34,726 nucleotides of DNA from Pseudomonas entomophila (GTDB lineage Bacteria > Pseudomonadota > Gammaproteobacteria > Pseudomonadales > Pseudomonadaceae), in assembly GCF_013523125.1 (NCBI RefSeq), contig NZ_JAAMQJ010000046.1, positions 1 to 34,726 of the forward strand, read 5' to 3'. The translations under genes and the position numbers were made by a program. The notes beneath the pieces were generated by a model. The model ran no database searches and was not told where the DNA came from. It saw only the letters and a list, made by a program, of their open reading frames with translations. Shown piece by piece: positions 25,054-33,448 of the stretch (position 1 is the stretch's first letter; the number at the start of each line of letters is the position of its first letter).

Positions 25054-25071
25054 ATTGGGGTGGTATAAAAT
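25054..25071 (+). repeat. 18-bp direct repeat, right copy (attR candidate)
   Basis: ATTGGGGTGGTATAAAAT, identical to 21604-21621 and in the same orientation. It lies 20 bases after the recombinase stop codon. No gene follows in this direction; the next gene, glycerate kinase, ends at 25249 on the minus strand. Confidence 0.8.
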
Positions 25072-25248
25072 CGATATCCTGATTGGGCCATGTGCCGTGC
25101 CAGGCGTTTCGAACGCGCAGAGTCGGGCGCGGCGAACGCGGTAAGCGCGATCGCTGCGCGTTGTTCGAGAAAAACAGCACTGCCCGCTGATACAGACCCA
25201 CACCAGGCTACGGCCCGAGTGAGCGTGCCAGAGGTCACAGCCGGGTCA

Positions 25249-26394
25249 TCACTGCCCGCGATGGGCCGCCAAGCGCCACAGCCGCACGATGTCTCCGGCA
25301 CGTGCGCACAGCAGGCGCTCGGCCTCGGTGCAGGCCTGTTCCAGGTCCATGGGGCCGCTGGTCAAGGCGAATGCCGCATCGATGCCATGGGCATACAACT
25401 GCTCGTACCCCTCCCCCAGCGTGCCGGCGATCACCACCACCGGCACCTGATGGCGCTTGGCGATCCGCGCCACGCCCAAGGGCGTCTTGCCGCGCAAGGT
25501 CTGGGCATCGAAGCGCCCTTCCCCGGTGATCACCAGGTCGGCGCCGTCGACCAGCGCCTCGAGCCAGGCCAGCTCGGCCACCACCTCGACCCCGGGACGG
25601 AAGCGCGCCGCCATGAAGGCCTTGGCGGCGAAGCCCATGCCCCCCGCTGCGCCACATCCGGGAAACGCGCGCACGTCCTCGCCCAGCAGGTCACGGCAAT
25701 GGTCGGCGAAATGCCCGAGCGCCTGGTCCAGGGCCTGGACCTGTTCGGGCGTGGCACCTTTCTGCGGGCCGAAGATCGCCGACGCGCCGTGGGGGCCGCA
25801 CAGAGGGTTATCGACGTCCGCCGCCACCTCGACCTGGACCTCAGCCAGCCGCGGGTCGAGGTCGCTGGCGTCGATTCGCGCCAGCTTCGCCAAGGCCAGG
25901 CCGCCCTCTTCCAGGGGCTGTCCGTCGGCATCCAGCAGGCGTAGACCCAGGGCGCGAAGCATGCCGCTGCCGGCATCGTTGGTGGCGCTGCCGCCGATCG
26001 CCAGGACGATGCGCTGCGCGCCGGCGGCCAAGGCTGCGGCGATCAGCTCGCCCGTGCCCCATGTGCTGCTGCGGCAGGCGTCACGCTGGCCGGTGGGCAC
26101 CAGCTGCAAGCCACTGGCCTGGGCCATCTCGATGATCGCGGTGCGGCTCTGCGCCAACCAGCCCCACCCCGCCTCGACGGCCTCGCCCAGGGGCCCACGC
26201 ACCGTCAGGTGCCGCAGCTCGCCCTGGCTGGCTGCCAGGATGGCCTGCATGGTGCCCTCCCCGCCATCGGCCATGGGACACTCGATGCACTCGGCCTCGG
26301 GCCAGGCCTGCTTGATGCCTGCCGCGATGGCCCGGGCGACCCCGGCAGCCTCGAGGCTGTCCTTGAACGAGTCGGGCGCGATGACGATCTTCAT
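25249..26394 (-). CDS. garK: Glycerate 2-kinase (GarK family)
   Basis: A 381-residue cytoplasmic glycerate kinase of the GarK/GlxK family. It phosphorylates D-glycerate with ATP to 2-phosphoglycerate, feeding lower glycolysis. Hallmarks are MKIVIAPDSFKDSLEAAGVA at the start, CPMADGGEGT, AIGGSATNDAGSGMLRALG, LCGPHGASAIFGPQKGA, GCGAAGGMGFAAKAF and ITGEGRFDAQTLRGKTPLGV. Length is normal. AAGGAG before ATG 26394 fixes the start; the open frame upstream of it is a shadow of the next gene. It lies downstream of a CdaR-type regulator on the same strand and near an MFS permease, which together form a glycerate or sugar-diacid utilisation module. Confidence 0.93.
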   Translation of the reverse strand: MKIVIAPDSFKDSLEAAGVARAIAAGIKQAWPEAECIECPMADGGEGTMQAILAASQGELRHLTVRGPLGEAVEAGWGWLAQSRTAIIEMAQASGLQLVPTGQRDACRSSTWGTGELIAAALAAGAQRIVLAIGGSATNDAGSGMLRALGLRLLDADGQPLEEGGLALAKLARIDASDLDPRLAEVQVEVAADVDNPLCGPHGASAIFGPQKGATPEQVQALDQALGHFADHCRDLLGEDVRAFPGCGAAGGMGFAAKAFMAARFRPGVEVVAELAWLEALVDGADLVITGEGRFDAQTLRGKTPLGVARIAKRHQVPVVVIAGTLGEGYEQLYAHGIDAAFALTSGPMDLEQACTEAERLLCARAGDIVRLWRLAAHRGQ

Positions 26395-26507
26395 GGGTGG
26401 CTCCTTATCCAGATGAACCGATGCTGACAGCAAGACCAGAACGACACCTCGGTCGGTTGCACAATGGCTCACCGGGTTGTTTGGGCATCCGCTGTGCTCG
26501 GTCGTGT

Positions 26508-27605
26508 TCAGGCCAGGGGCAGCAGTTGCAAGGCCAGGTACAGGCCGAGCAGGCCTTCGAGCCGGAAGGGATCGACCCCGCACAGTTCGGCGATGCGCTC
26601 CAGACGATAGCGCAAGCTGTTGCGGTGAATGCCCAGCGCCTCGGCACAGGCCTGGCTCTGCCCCTCGTGCGCGCACCAGGCACGCAAGGTGCTCAACAAT
26701 TGACCGCTGGCATCGCGGGCGCTCAACCGACGCAGCGGTTCTAGCACGGCCTCGAGCGCTTCCGTGTCCGGGTGTCGCCACAGCATGGCCGCAATGCGGT
26801 AGCGCTGCAGGTCGAGCAGACGCTCGGTCGGCCGGACCTGTCGACCGTAGGCGCTCAGGTCACCGACGCGTTGGTGCCCCTGACGCAGTCGCTCCACGCT
26901 GTCCGCCGGCGAGCCGACCGACAACCGCTCCAGGGCCCAGCCATGGCGCGCCAGGCGCCCGAGCAGGCGCTCGTCGTCCACGACCAGGTTCGCCGGTCGA
27001 CACCACAGCAAGGTGTGCGCACCGGTGCTCAGGCACCAGCTGTCCGGGAAGCGATTGAGCAGCCAGCCGGTGAGGCCCTCGACGTTGGACTCGCTCTCCA
27101 GTTCCAGCAGGCAGGGCGTACGCGGCAGCTGGGGCTTGAGGCCGAGCTGGCGGGCTTCGTCGAGCAGCCGAGGCGTATCGCCATGACCGCCCAGCAACAG
27201 CGCCAGCACATCGTCGCAGCGTTGCCGTCGCCATTGCTGTTCCTGTTGCTGGTGACGCTGGGCCAGCAGCATTTCAGCGGTCATGCGCACCAGCTCGCCG
27301 TAGGTGCGCATGACCGCCGGCTCGCCGGTCAGGCCCAGCACGCCGACCAGCCGGCCGTCGAGCAGCAGCGGCAGGTTCACGCCCGGTTGCACGCCCTTGA
27401 GGCAGCGGGACGCCTCGGCATCGAGCTCGACGATGCGCGCGTTGGCCAGCACCAGCTGCGCGCCTTCGTGACGGGTGTTGATGCGCTCGGGCTCGCCACT
27501 GCCCAGGATCAGCCCCTGGCTGTCCATGACGTTGACATTGCAGGGCAGAATGGCCATCGCCCGGTCGACGATGTCCTGGGCCAGGTCATGGTCCAGTTCG
27601 AACAT
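26508..27605 (-). CDS. cdaR: Sugar diacid regulator (CdaR family)
   Basis: A 365-residue transcription regulator. The N-terminal putative sugar-binding domain (Diacid_rec, about 1-135) reads LAQDIVDRAMAILPCNVNVM, GLILGSGEPERINTRHEGA and PLLLDGRLVGVLGLTG. The C-terminal PucR-type helix-turn-helix (about 305-360) has LLSTLRAWCAHEGQSQACAE and LGIHRNSLRYRLERIAEL. E. coli CdaR responds to glucarate, galactarate and glycerate and activates gar/gud genes. I start at MFELDHDLAQDI, preceded by AAGGA; the longer frame runs into the divergent promoter. It probably activates the divergent permease gene and the glycerate kinase downstream. Confidence 0.92.
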   Translation of the reverse strand: MFELDHDLAQDIVDRAMAILPCNVNVMDSQGLILGSGEPERINTRHEGAQLVLANARIVELDAEASRCLKGVQPGVNLPLLLDGRLVGVLGLTGEPAVMRTYGELVRMTAEMLLAQRHQQQEQQWRRQRCDDVLALLLGGHGDTPRLLDEARQLGLKPQLPRTPCLLELESESNVEGLTGWLLNRFPDSWCLSTGAHTLLWCRPANLVVDDERLLGRLARHGWALERLSVGSPADSVERLRQGHQRVGDLSAYGRQVRPTERLLDLQRYRIAAMLWRHPDTEALEAVLEPLRRLSARDASGQLLSTLRAWCAHEGQSQACAEALGIHRNSLRYRLERIAELCGVDPFRLEGLLGLYLALQLLPLA

Positions 27606-27794
27606 GATACGGTCCTTGCAGGCAGGCTGGAGACGGGGACGCAGACCGATCCAGCGCCTGGATTGGTCGCTCGCACAGCCAGGGCCATCGGTTGCTGTGC
27701 AGCGGCACAAAGACAGCCGCGGCACACTCCCAGAGACTCAAGGGGCGAGCGTCGACGAGCGCCGCAGCGACTCCATAACAAAAGAGAACTCATC
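27606..27794. promoter_or_regulatory. Divergent control region of glycerate module
   Basis: This 189-base gap separates cdaR from the permease gene. It contains an imperfect inverted repeat, CGCTCGCACAG (27668-27678) against CTGTGCAGCG (27695-27704). It also contains an 8-base direct repeat GCGGCACA at 27702-27709 and 27719-27726. These are candidate CdaR binding sites. No clear -35/-10 pair stands out. Confidence 0.4.
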
Positions 27795-29105
27795 ATGGCA
27801 CACAGCCCTGCCGCCGACCAAGGCACCGATCCGTCCCGCGACGCGCTGTACCGGCGCATTACCCTGCGACTGATCCCCTTCATCTTCATCTGCTACCTGT
27901 TCAACTACCTGGACCGCGTCAACGTCGGCTTCGCCAAGCTACAGATGCTCGACGCGCTGAAGTTCAGCGAGACCGTCTATGGCCTGGGCGCCGGGATCTT
28001 CTTCATCGGCTACGTCGCCTGCGGCCTGCCGAGCAACCTGGCGCTCAACCGCTTCGGGCCGCGGCGCTGGATCGCCCTGATGATGATCACCTGGGGCAGC
28101 TTGTCGACCTGCCTGCTGTTCGTCACCACCCCGACCGAGTTCTACGCCTTGCGCCTGCTCACCGGCGCGGCGGAGGCCGGGTTCTTCCCCGGCGTGGTGC
28201 TGTACCTCTCGCGCTGGTTCCCGGCGGCCCGCCGTGGCCGGATCATGGCCTTGTTCATGTCGGCGATCCCGGTCTCCGGCCTGCTCGGCGGCCCCTTCTC
28301 CGGCTGGATCCTCGAGCACTTCTCCACTGGGCAGCACGGCCTGGCCGGCTGGCAGTGGATGTTCCTGATCCAGGGCCTGCCGACCGTGGCCCTGGGCGTG
28401 CTGGCCATCGTGCTGCTCAGCGATGGGCACCGCAGCGCAACCTGGCTGAGCCCGGCACAGCGGGACATGATCGAGGCGGACCTGAACGCCGATGCGGCCC
28501 GCCAGCCCGCCCGGCAGGGTGACGGCGTGCTGGCGGTGCTGCGCAACCCGCTGGTGTGGACGTTCGGCTTCGTCTACTTCTGCATCCAGAGCGGCGTGTA
28601 CGCGATCAACTTCTGGCTGCCCTCGATCATCAAGAACATGGGCTTCGACAGCGCGCTGCTGATCGGCTGGCTGAGCGCGATCCCCTACCTGCTGGCCGGC
28701 GTGTTCATGATCCTGGTCGGCCGCTCGGCGGACCTGCGCAACGAGCGTCGCTGGCACCTGGTGGTGCCGATGCTGATGGGCGCGCTGGGCCTGCTGATCG
28801 CGGTGAACTTCGCCCAGACCCCGGCCATCGCCATCCTCGGTCTGTCGATCGCCACCATGGGCGCGCTGACCGGCCTGCCGATGTTCTGGCCGATGCCGAC
28901 CGCCCTGCTGGGCGCCAGCGCGGCCGTCGCCGGGCTGGCGATCATCAACTCCGTGGGCCAGATGGCCGGCTTCCTGAGCCCGTACCTGGTCGGGTTCATC
29001 AAGGACCAGACCGGGTCGACCGATGCGGCGCTGTATTCGCTGGCGGGGTTGATCGTGGTGGGGAGTCTGGTGGCGTTGCGGGTGACGCGCAATCGCGCGG
29101 CGTAA
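27795..29105 (+). CDS. MFS transporter, anion:cation symporter family
   Basis: A 436-residue permease with about twelve membrane segments. The ACS-family signature NYLDRVNVGFAKLQM follows the first segment. Other typical parts are GYVACGLPSNLALNRFGPRRWI, RLLTGAAEAGFFPGVVLYLSRWFP and RRGRIMALFMSAIPVSGLLGGP. Relatives import tartrate, galactarate, glucarate, phthalate or 4-hydroxyphenylacetate with protons. The divergent CdaR gene and the glycerate kinase point to glycerate or a sugar diacid as substrate, but the family is too broad to choose. I start at MAHSPAADQGTDPSRDALYRR, with AAAGAGAA upstream; the very long frame before it is antisense to cdaR. Confidence 0.9.
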   Translation: MAHSPAADQGTDPSRDALYRRITLRLIPFIFICYLFNYLDRVNVGFAKLQMLDALKFSETVYGLGAGIFFIGYVACGLPSNLALNRFGPRRWIALMMITWGSLSTCLLFVTTPTEFYALRLLTGAAEAGFFPGVVLYLSRWFPAARRGRIMALFMSAIPVSGLLGGPFSGWILEHFSTGQHGLAGWQWMFLIQGLPTVALGVLAIVLLSDGHRSATWLSPAQRDMIEADLNADAARQPARQGDGVLAVLRNPLVWTFGFVYFCIQSGVYAINFWLPSIIKNMGFDSALLIGWLSAIPYLLAGVFMILVGRSADLRNERRWHLVVPMLMGALGLLIAVNFAQTPAIAILGLSIATMGALTGLPMFWPMPTALLGASAAVAGLAIINSVGQMAGFLSPYLVGFIKDQTGSTDAALYSLAGLIVVGSLVALRVTRNRAA

Positions 29106-29117
29106 AACGCCGAGGCT

Positions 29118-29136
29118 GGCCCGTCGAGCACGGGCC
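29118..29136 (+). terminator. Hairpin after MFS transporter
   Basis: GGCCCGT and ACGGGCC pair perfectly around a five-base loop 12 bases after the stop codon. There is no T-run. It is a likely 3'-end hairpin and a weak terminator candidate. The rest of 29137-29358 shows no gene. Confidence 0.45.
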
Positions 29137-29358
29137 GGATGAGGGGCTGCCCCCTGACCTTTCGACCGGCAAGACAGTGATCAAGGCCCACCTCGGGGAG
29201 GTTCAAAGGCCTGTTCACTGTCTCTAGGTAACGCTGTTTTACAAGACCCGCCTCATGTCACACCTTGAATGCATTCGAAGCATGTCGACGCTTGAGGGCA
29301 TAGCCTTAGCTCATTAAGGTTGTTGGTATTTCAGCCTAAGGATTGCTGGCACGTCTTC

Positions 29359-30435
29359 ATGCCCTTCTCAATCCAGAATCCTCGAAAATTCATCCACCTC
29401 GACATGGACGCCTACTTCGTCTCCGTAGAACTGCTCGACGCGCCTCACCTGCGCAGCGCCCCTGTTGCCGTAGGGGGGACGGCCGCCGAACGTGGGGTGA
29501 TCAGCACTGCCAATTACCTGGCCAGGCAGTTCGGCATCAAGAGCGGCATGGCGACGGCCACCGCGCAGCGGTTGTGCCCGGCGCTGGTCGTGTTACCGGT
29601 TCGGTTCGAACGCTACGAAGCGGTCACGCGTCAGCTCGAAGGCCTGCTCAGACGCTATACCGATCGCGTCGAATTCTTTTCGCTGGACGAGGCGTCGCTG
29701 GAGGTCACGGGTCAACCGCAGTGCGGTGGCTCGGCGACGCGCATGGCGAGCGCTCTGCGTGCAGAGGTGCAGGCAGAACTGGGGCTGACGGCATCGGCCG
29801 GGATCGCGCCGCTCCGGTACCTGGCCAAGATCGCTTCAGAAGTGAACAAGCCCAACGGGCAGTTCGTCATCCGCCCGGCAGACGTGCCGGGCTTTCTGGC
29901 AGGCCTGGACATCCGCAAGTTGCCGGGCGTCGGCCCGCAGACCTGGCGCGTGCTCGAGCGATTGGGCTGTCGATACTGCGGTGACCTGACCCTGAGCAAG
30001 ATCCCGGTGTTGCTGCGCCACCTCGGCGTGCATGGCTATCACCTCTGGATGCTAGGCCAGGGCCATGAGCCAGACACGGAAGTCTCGGGTGATACACGCT
30101 CGGTCGGCGTGGAGCATACGTTGCCCGCCGACTGCTCGGACGGCATCGAATGCACACGGAGACTGCTGGCTTTGCTGCCCGCGCTGCGCGAGCGCATTGA
30201 TACCTTGGCCGAGGGCGAGCAGATCGTGCGCAATCAGGTCAAGCTGAAGTTCGATGACTTCAGCGTGGCGAGCACCGAGGCCAGTGCGACGGAGGTCGAT
30301 GAGCAGGTGCTCAGAACGCTGCTGCAACGGTTGTGGCAGGGTCGTCGCGCAGGCCGCGCCGTGCGCTTGATCGGTATCGCGGTGAAGGTTCGCAAACCCG
30401 ACCCGCAGGCCACTCAACTGACTTTCGAATGGTAG
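29359..30435 (+). CDS. dinB: Y-family DNA polymerase (Pol IV / DinB-like)
   Basis: A 358-residue Y-family polymerase for translesion synthesis. The catalytic metal ligands are Asp in HLDMDAYFVSVE and Asp/Glu in FFSLDEASLEVTG; Phe in DAYF is the steric-gate position. The fingers/palm run through STANYLARQFGIKSGM and KIASEVNKPNGQFV. The thumb helix-hairpin-helix is IRKLPGVGPQTWRVLERLG, followed by the little-finger domain. The end QLTFEW could be a degenerate beta-clamp motif. Normally DinB reads DEAYLDV; here Ser-Leu-Glu replaces Tyr-Leu-Asp, so this may be a divergent or second DinB. The start MPFSIQNPRKF fits the family. No LexA box or good ribosome site is seen upstream. Confidence 0.9.
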   Translation: MPFSIQNPRKFIHLDMDAYFVSVELLDAPHLRSAPVAVGGTAAERGVISTANYLARQFGIKSGMATATAQRLCPALVVLPVRFERYEAVTRQLEGLLRRYTDRVEFFSLDEASLEVTGQPQCGGSATRMASALRAEVQAELGLTASAGIAPLRYLAKIASEVNKPNGQFVIRPADVPGFLAGLDIRKLPGVGPQTWRVLERLGCRYCGDLTLSKIPVLLRHLGVHGYHLWMLGQGHEPDTEVSGDTRSVGVEHTLPADCSDGIECTRRLLALLPALRERIDTLAEGEQIVRNQVKLKFDDFSVASTEASATEVDEQVLRTLLQRLWQGRRAGRAVRLIGIAVKVRKPDPQATQLTFEW

Positions 30436-30528
30436 GGACTTCGGTCATCACCCGCAGTAGCCGAGCATGTAGTAGCCACTGTCGCGCCGACTTCGGTCGT
30501 TCATGACGCACAGTGCGGCGCTTTGGAC

Positions 30529-30987
30529 TCACTCTTTCAGCGTGGTGGCGGACTCCACACGCGAGACCACTACCGATTGCTGGGTATAGAGATCGGTCAG
30601 CGCCACCTCCCCCTCGGTGAACTCCGGCGTGATCAGCACCGAACGGATCAGGTGCAGCGTCTGGCCTTCGCGTTCCTGGATGTTGTCGAAGGTCACGACG
30701 ACCGACTTGTTGCGCCAGTCGGCGATGTCGAAGCCCCCGGCGGTGAGAAACCGGTCGATGTCGCGACGGTCGTTGAAGGCCTTGGCCGGGAGCACCAGCG
30801 GTCGCCCCTGCAAGTAGACCTGGTAGAACTGGCGCGTGCTGGCCGGGAAGTTGTGTACCACCACATGCTCGATTCGCCAGTGGTAGACGGTGTTTTCGTA
30901 CACCACGGTGCGTTCGGTCTGCTGACCGGAGCAGGCGGTGAGCAGCGGCAGCAGCAGGCTGCCGAGCCAGGTCTTGAGGGTGCGCAT
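30529..30987 (-). CDS. Putative lipoprotein, unknown function
   Basis: A 152-residue exported protein. The N-terminus MRTLKTWLGSLLLPLLTACSG is a lipoprotein signal peptide with lipobox LTAC, so the mature chain would begin at Cys19 and be lipid-anchored. Ser at +2 predicts outer-membrane sorting by the E. coli rule. The mature part is a mixed alpha/beta domain without cysteines (VYHWRIEHVVVHNFPASTRQ; VVVTFDNIQEREGQTLHLIR). I do not recognise a named family. It is convergent with dinB and divergent from the phosphodiesterase gene. Confidence 0.82.
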   Translation of the reverse strand: MRTLKTWLGSLLLPLLTACSGQQTERTVVYENTVYHWRIEHVVVHNFPASTRQFYQVYLQGRPLVLPAKAFNDRRDIDRFLTAGGFDIADWRNKSVVVTFDNIQEREGQTLHLIRSVLITPEFTEGEVALTDLYTQQSVVVSRVESATTLKE

Positions 30988-31138
30988 GGCGGGTCCATTC
31001 GGCCGGATCTGCCTACCCTAGGGCGTTGGCGAATCCCGTGCAAGCCTGCTGTGCCGATCGAACGGGTATGTACATGGAGTCAGCAAACCGTCCTTCGCGC
31101 GTGTCCTATGGTCTATCAACGACGACCGGACTTCTTTC

Positions 31139-31597
31139 ATGCGCCTCGGCCTCATTTCAGACACCCACGGCCTGCTCCGCCCAGAAGCGCTGGCGGCGCT
31201 CGACGGCTGCGACCTCATCCTGCACGCGGGCGACATCGGCAAGGCCGAGATCCTCACCGCGCTATCGGCCCTCGCCCCCGTGCAGGTGGTACGGGGCAAC
31301 AATGACCAGCAGGCGCCCTGGGCCAGCGACATCGCCGATCACCTGCTGCTGTCGCTCGACGGCATCGAGACCTTGCTGGTGCATGACATCGCCGATGTAC
31401 CGCCCCTGTTGAGCGACACGACGCGGCTGGTCATCACGGGACACTCGCACAAGCCGCTGTTCCAGTGGCGTGGCGAGCGGCTGTTCATCAACCCCGGCAG
31501 CGCGGGCCCGCGGCGGTTCAAACTGCCGGTGACGGTGGCGTTGCTCGAGCTGTCGCAGGTACCGTTGACGCCACAGCGGGTGAATCTGCTGCCTTAG
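31139..31597 (+). CDS. Small metallophosphoesterase (YfcE/MJ0936-like)
   Basis: A 152-residue calcineurin-like phosphodiesterase of the YfcE/MJ0936 type. The dinuclear-metal motifs are complete and in order: SDTHG (D8, H10), HAGDIG, GNND, HD and GHSH. Length matches this short family, with no cap domain. Family members hydrolyse phosphodiesters such as bis-p-nitrophenyl phosphate in vitro; their cellular substrate is mostly unknown. The start ATG lies about 150 bases from the divergent lipoprotein gene. No strong ribosome site was found. Confidence 0.9.
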   Translation: MRLGLISDTHGLLRPEALAALDGCDLILHAGDIGKAEILTALSALAPVQVVRGNNDQQAPWASDIADHLLLSLDGIETLLVHDIADVPPLLSDTTRLVITGHSHKPLFQWRGERLFINPGSAGPRRFKLPVTVALLELSQVPLTPQRVNLLP

Positions 31598-31837
31598 GTA
31601 TATGCCGTCATCAATGACGTGCTCTGCGTTTTACAACGCTGACAATGAACCAGCACGTAGCTAGGCACTTTCCTAGGAATATTCCGGTGACCCTACACAC
31701 CCACTCACAGCGCGATGATTGACCTGCGGCGGCGCGTAGAGAACCATTGCCAGTGCTATCTGGCACAGGATGCCTTGCAGCACACCTGGCGCAGAGCGCC
31801 TTCCCAGCACGCCAATACATGCCGCAGGAGTTCATGG

Positions 31838-32584
31838 ATGCACTGCCCGACCTCGCTGTTCAGACGACTGTGCAGCCTGTCGTTCATTCTGATCAAAGAA
31901 CAACTAAAAGAACCCACCGCCCTCTTGTGGTCCATCGTTTCCCCGTGCGCCTTCTACCTCATGCTGCAGTCTTCGACCGCTACCGACGACCTGCCCTTCG
32001 ATGCGTACCTGCCCAGGGCCGTCTGGTTCCTGGCCTATCTGTCGGCCACCACGGCGTTCTTCGGGATGAGCTTCTACCTGATCGGGCGCCGGGAGAGCGG
32101 ATTCGTGCGCTCGTTCATCTACACACGGCGCACGATCCTGCTTTTTCTAAGCGCCCACATTGACACCCATGTCGTCGTCAGTCTTTTCTACGCCACTGTG
32201 TTCTATGGCGTCACACGCTCGGTCTTCGGGTCGCCGGCATGGCACGAGTACGTCCAGCTCATGTCGGGCTACTTCATCAGCTACCTCGTGTTCGCCAGTG
32301 CCGGGCTGCTGGTCTCGTTATTGCCCCTGACCTTCTCCGGCGCGAACACGCTGTTTTCGATCCTCTCGTTCGCGATGCTGACATCGGGTTACGTCGGTGC
32401 TCAACAGACCGATTCGGTGACGAACACGGGCCTGACGTACAACCCGCTGATGGTCTGCACGCGCCTGTTCATGGAACCCATCGATCCGTCTGCAGTGGCG
32501 GGTGTGCTCGTGCTCTTCGGGGCCTGCGCCTGTGCCACGGCCTTTCTGTTCAGGGTACAACCGGTCTGGAGTCGCTACGCATGA
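31838..32584 (+). CDS. ABC exporter membrane subunit (ABC-2-like)
   Basis: A 248-residue inner-membrane protein with about six hydrophobic segments, including LWSIVSPCAFYLMLQ, VWFLAYLSATTAFFGMSFYL, HVVVSLFYATVFYGV, YFISYLVFASAGLLVSLLPL and AGVLVLFGACACATAFLF. The arrangement is that of an ABC-2-type permease. An AGGAG site seven bases before ATG 31838 supports this start over a longer frame from 31715. Its stop overlaps the ATPase start (ATGA at 32581), so the pair is translationally coupled and forms one transporter. The substrate is not evident, and no biosynthetic gene or peptide precursor was identified nearby. Confidence 0.8.
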   Translation: MHCPTSLFRRLCSLSFILIKEQLKEPTALLWSIVSPCAFYLMLQSSTATDDLPFDAYLPRAVWFLAYLSATTAFFGMSFYLIGRRESGFVRSFIYTRRTILLFLSAHIDTHVVVSLFYATVFYGVTRSVFGSPAWHEYVQLMSGYFISYLVFASAGLLVSLLPLTFSGANTLFSILSFAMLTSGYVGAQQTDSVTNTGLTYNPLMVCTRLFMEPIDPSAVAGVLVLFGACACATAFLFRVQPVWSRYA

Positions 32585-33294
32585 CGCTCGTCTCGCTGGA
32601 CGACCTCACGTTCGCCTACCCCCGTCGCCCGGTGTTCGACAAGGCCTCGATGACCATCGCCCGCCATCACGTCACTGGGATCGTAGGGCCCAATGGCGCC
32701 GGCAAGACCACCTTTTTCGACATTCTCTGTGCCCTGCGCACGCCCAAGACGATGAACCTCACCGTTCACGCGCGGGACAGGGTCTACCTGTCCCAGACCG
32801 TTTCAGCGCCCGCCTCGCTGAACCTGCGCGATGTGTACGAGCTCATGGCCCATCTGAACGGGCGGACACCGCTGTCCGAACGGGCGTTATCCATGCGCCT
32901 GGAGCGGATTTCACCGAGGCTGAGCGCACGCTACAACGACCTCTGGAAAAAACGGCCCGGGCTGTGCAGCTACGGTGAGCTTCGCAGCTTTTTCACGCTG
33001 TCGATGCTCATGCTGGATGCGGAGCTGGTCATCCTTGACGAACCGACGGCAGGGGTCGATCCGGAGTTCAGGTATTACCTGTGGCAAGGCGTCAAGCAGG
33101 CCTGCCTGGAGGGTGCGAGCGTGATCGTGTCCTCTCACCACATCGATGAGATCGCCACCTACTGCGATCGCTTCTACCTCTTGAACGACCAGCGCTTCGA
33201 GGCCTTCGACAGTGGCGAGGCGTTCATGGGCCGGTATGGTGCCACGACCCTCGACGGCGCGTTCATACAGGCGATAGGGGCCCACTCGGGTTGA
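32581..33294 (+). CDS. ABC exporter ATP-binding subunit
   Basis: A 237-residue ABC ATPase. Walker A is GPNGAGKTT, the Q-loop is YLSQTV, Walker B is ELVILDEPTAGVDPEF with the catalytic Glu, and the switch region is SSHHIDE. The signature loop reads CSYGELRSF instead of LSGGQ, a clear departure, though related exporters also vary here. It would power the membrane protein encoded just upstream, with which it overlaps by four bases. The gap of 155 bases before the RNase Z-like gene suggests that gene is separately expressed. Confidence 0.9.
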   Translation: MTLVSLDDLTFAYPRRPVFDKASMTIARHHVTGIVGPNGAGKTTFFDILCALRTPKTMNLTVHARDRVYLSQTVSAPASLNLRDVYELMAHLNGRTPLSERALSMRLERISPRLSARYNDLWKKRPGLCSYGELRSFFTLSMLMLDAELVILDEPTAGVDPEFRYYLWQGVKQACLEGASVIVSSHHIDEIATYCDRFYLLNDQRFEAFDSGEAFMGRYGATTLDGAFIQAIGAHSG

Positions 33295-33448
33295 CGGGGG
33301 CTCGGCCCAGACCGCACGCAGACACCCATCCCTGCAGCCGCCCCGTATCGGCAGGCGAACCCTGCCCCCCGATCGACTGTCACTTGCTCAAGGAGGCAGA
33401 TCCACGCACCCTCCTGCCCTCCACTCCCGTCCACGCCAAGGAGGCGTC

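Larger units (their letters stand above)
21604..25071 (+). mobile_element. Putative recombinase-borne unit carrying a GGDEF-EAL gene
   Basis: An 18-base direct repeat, ATTGGGGTGGTATAAAAT, occurs at 21604-21621 and 25054-25071. Between the copies lie exactly two same-strand genes: a GGDEF-EAL protein and a tyrosine recombinase whose stop is 20 bases before the right copy. A recombinase gene next to one end and direct repeats at both ends is the layout of an integrated site-specific element. I infer integration or excision by the enclosed recombinase. GC content does not differ visibly from the surroundings, so it would be old or native to the genus. Confidence 0.45.

Noticed and set aside
26772..27794. 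N-terminal extension of the MFS transporter to 777 codons
   Set aside because: The extension is antisense to cdaR and has no membrane-protein character; the transporter starts at 27795.
31611..31837. Cysteine-containing short open frames before the ABC exporter, considered as exported peptide precursors
   Set aside because: No ribosome site, no leader/double-glycine motif and no supporting modification enzyme; they overlap each other on both strands.
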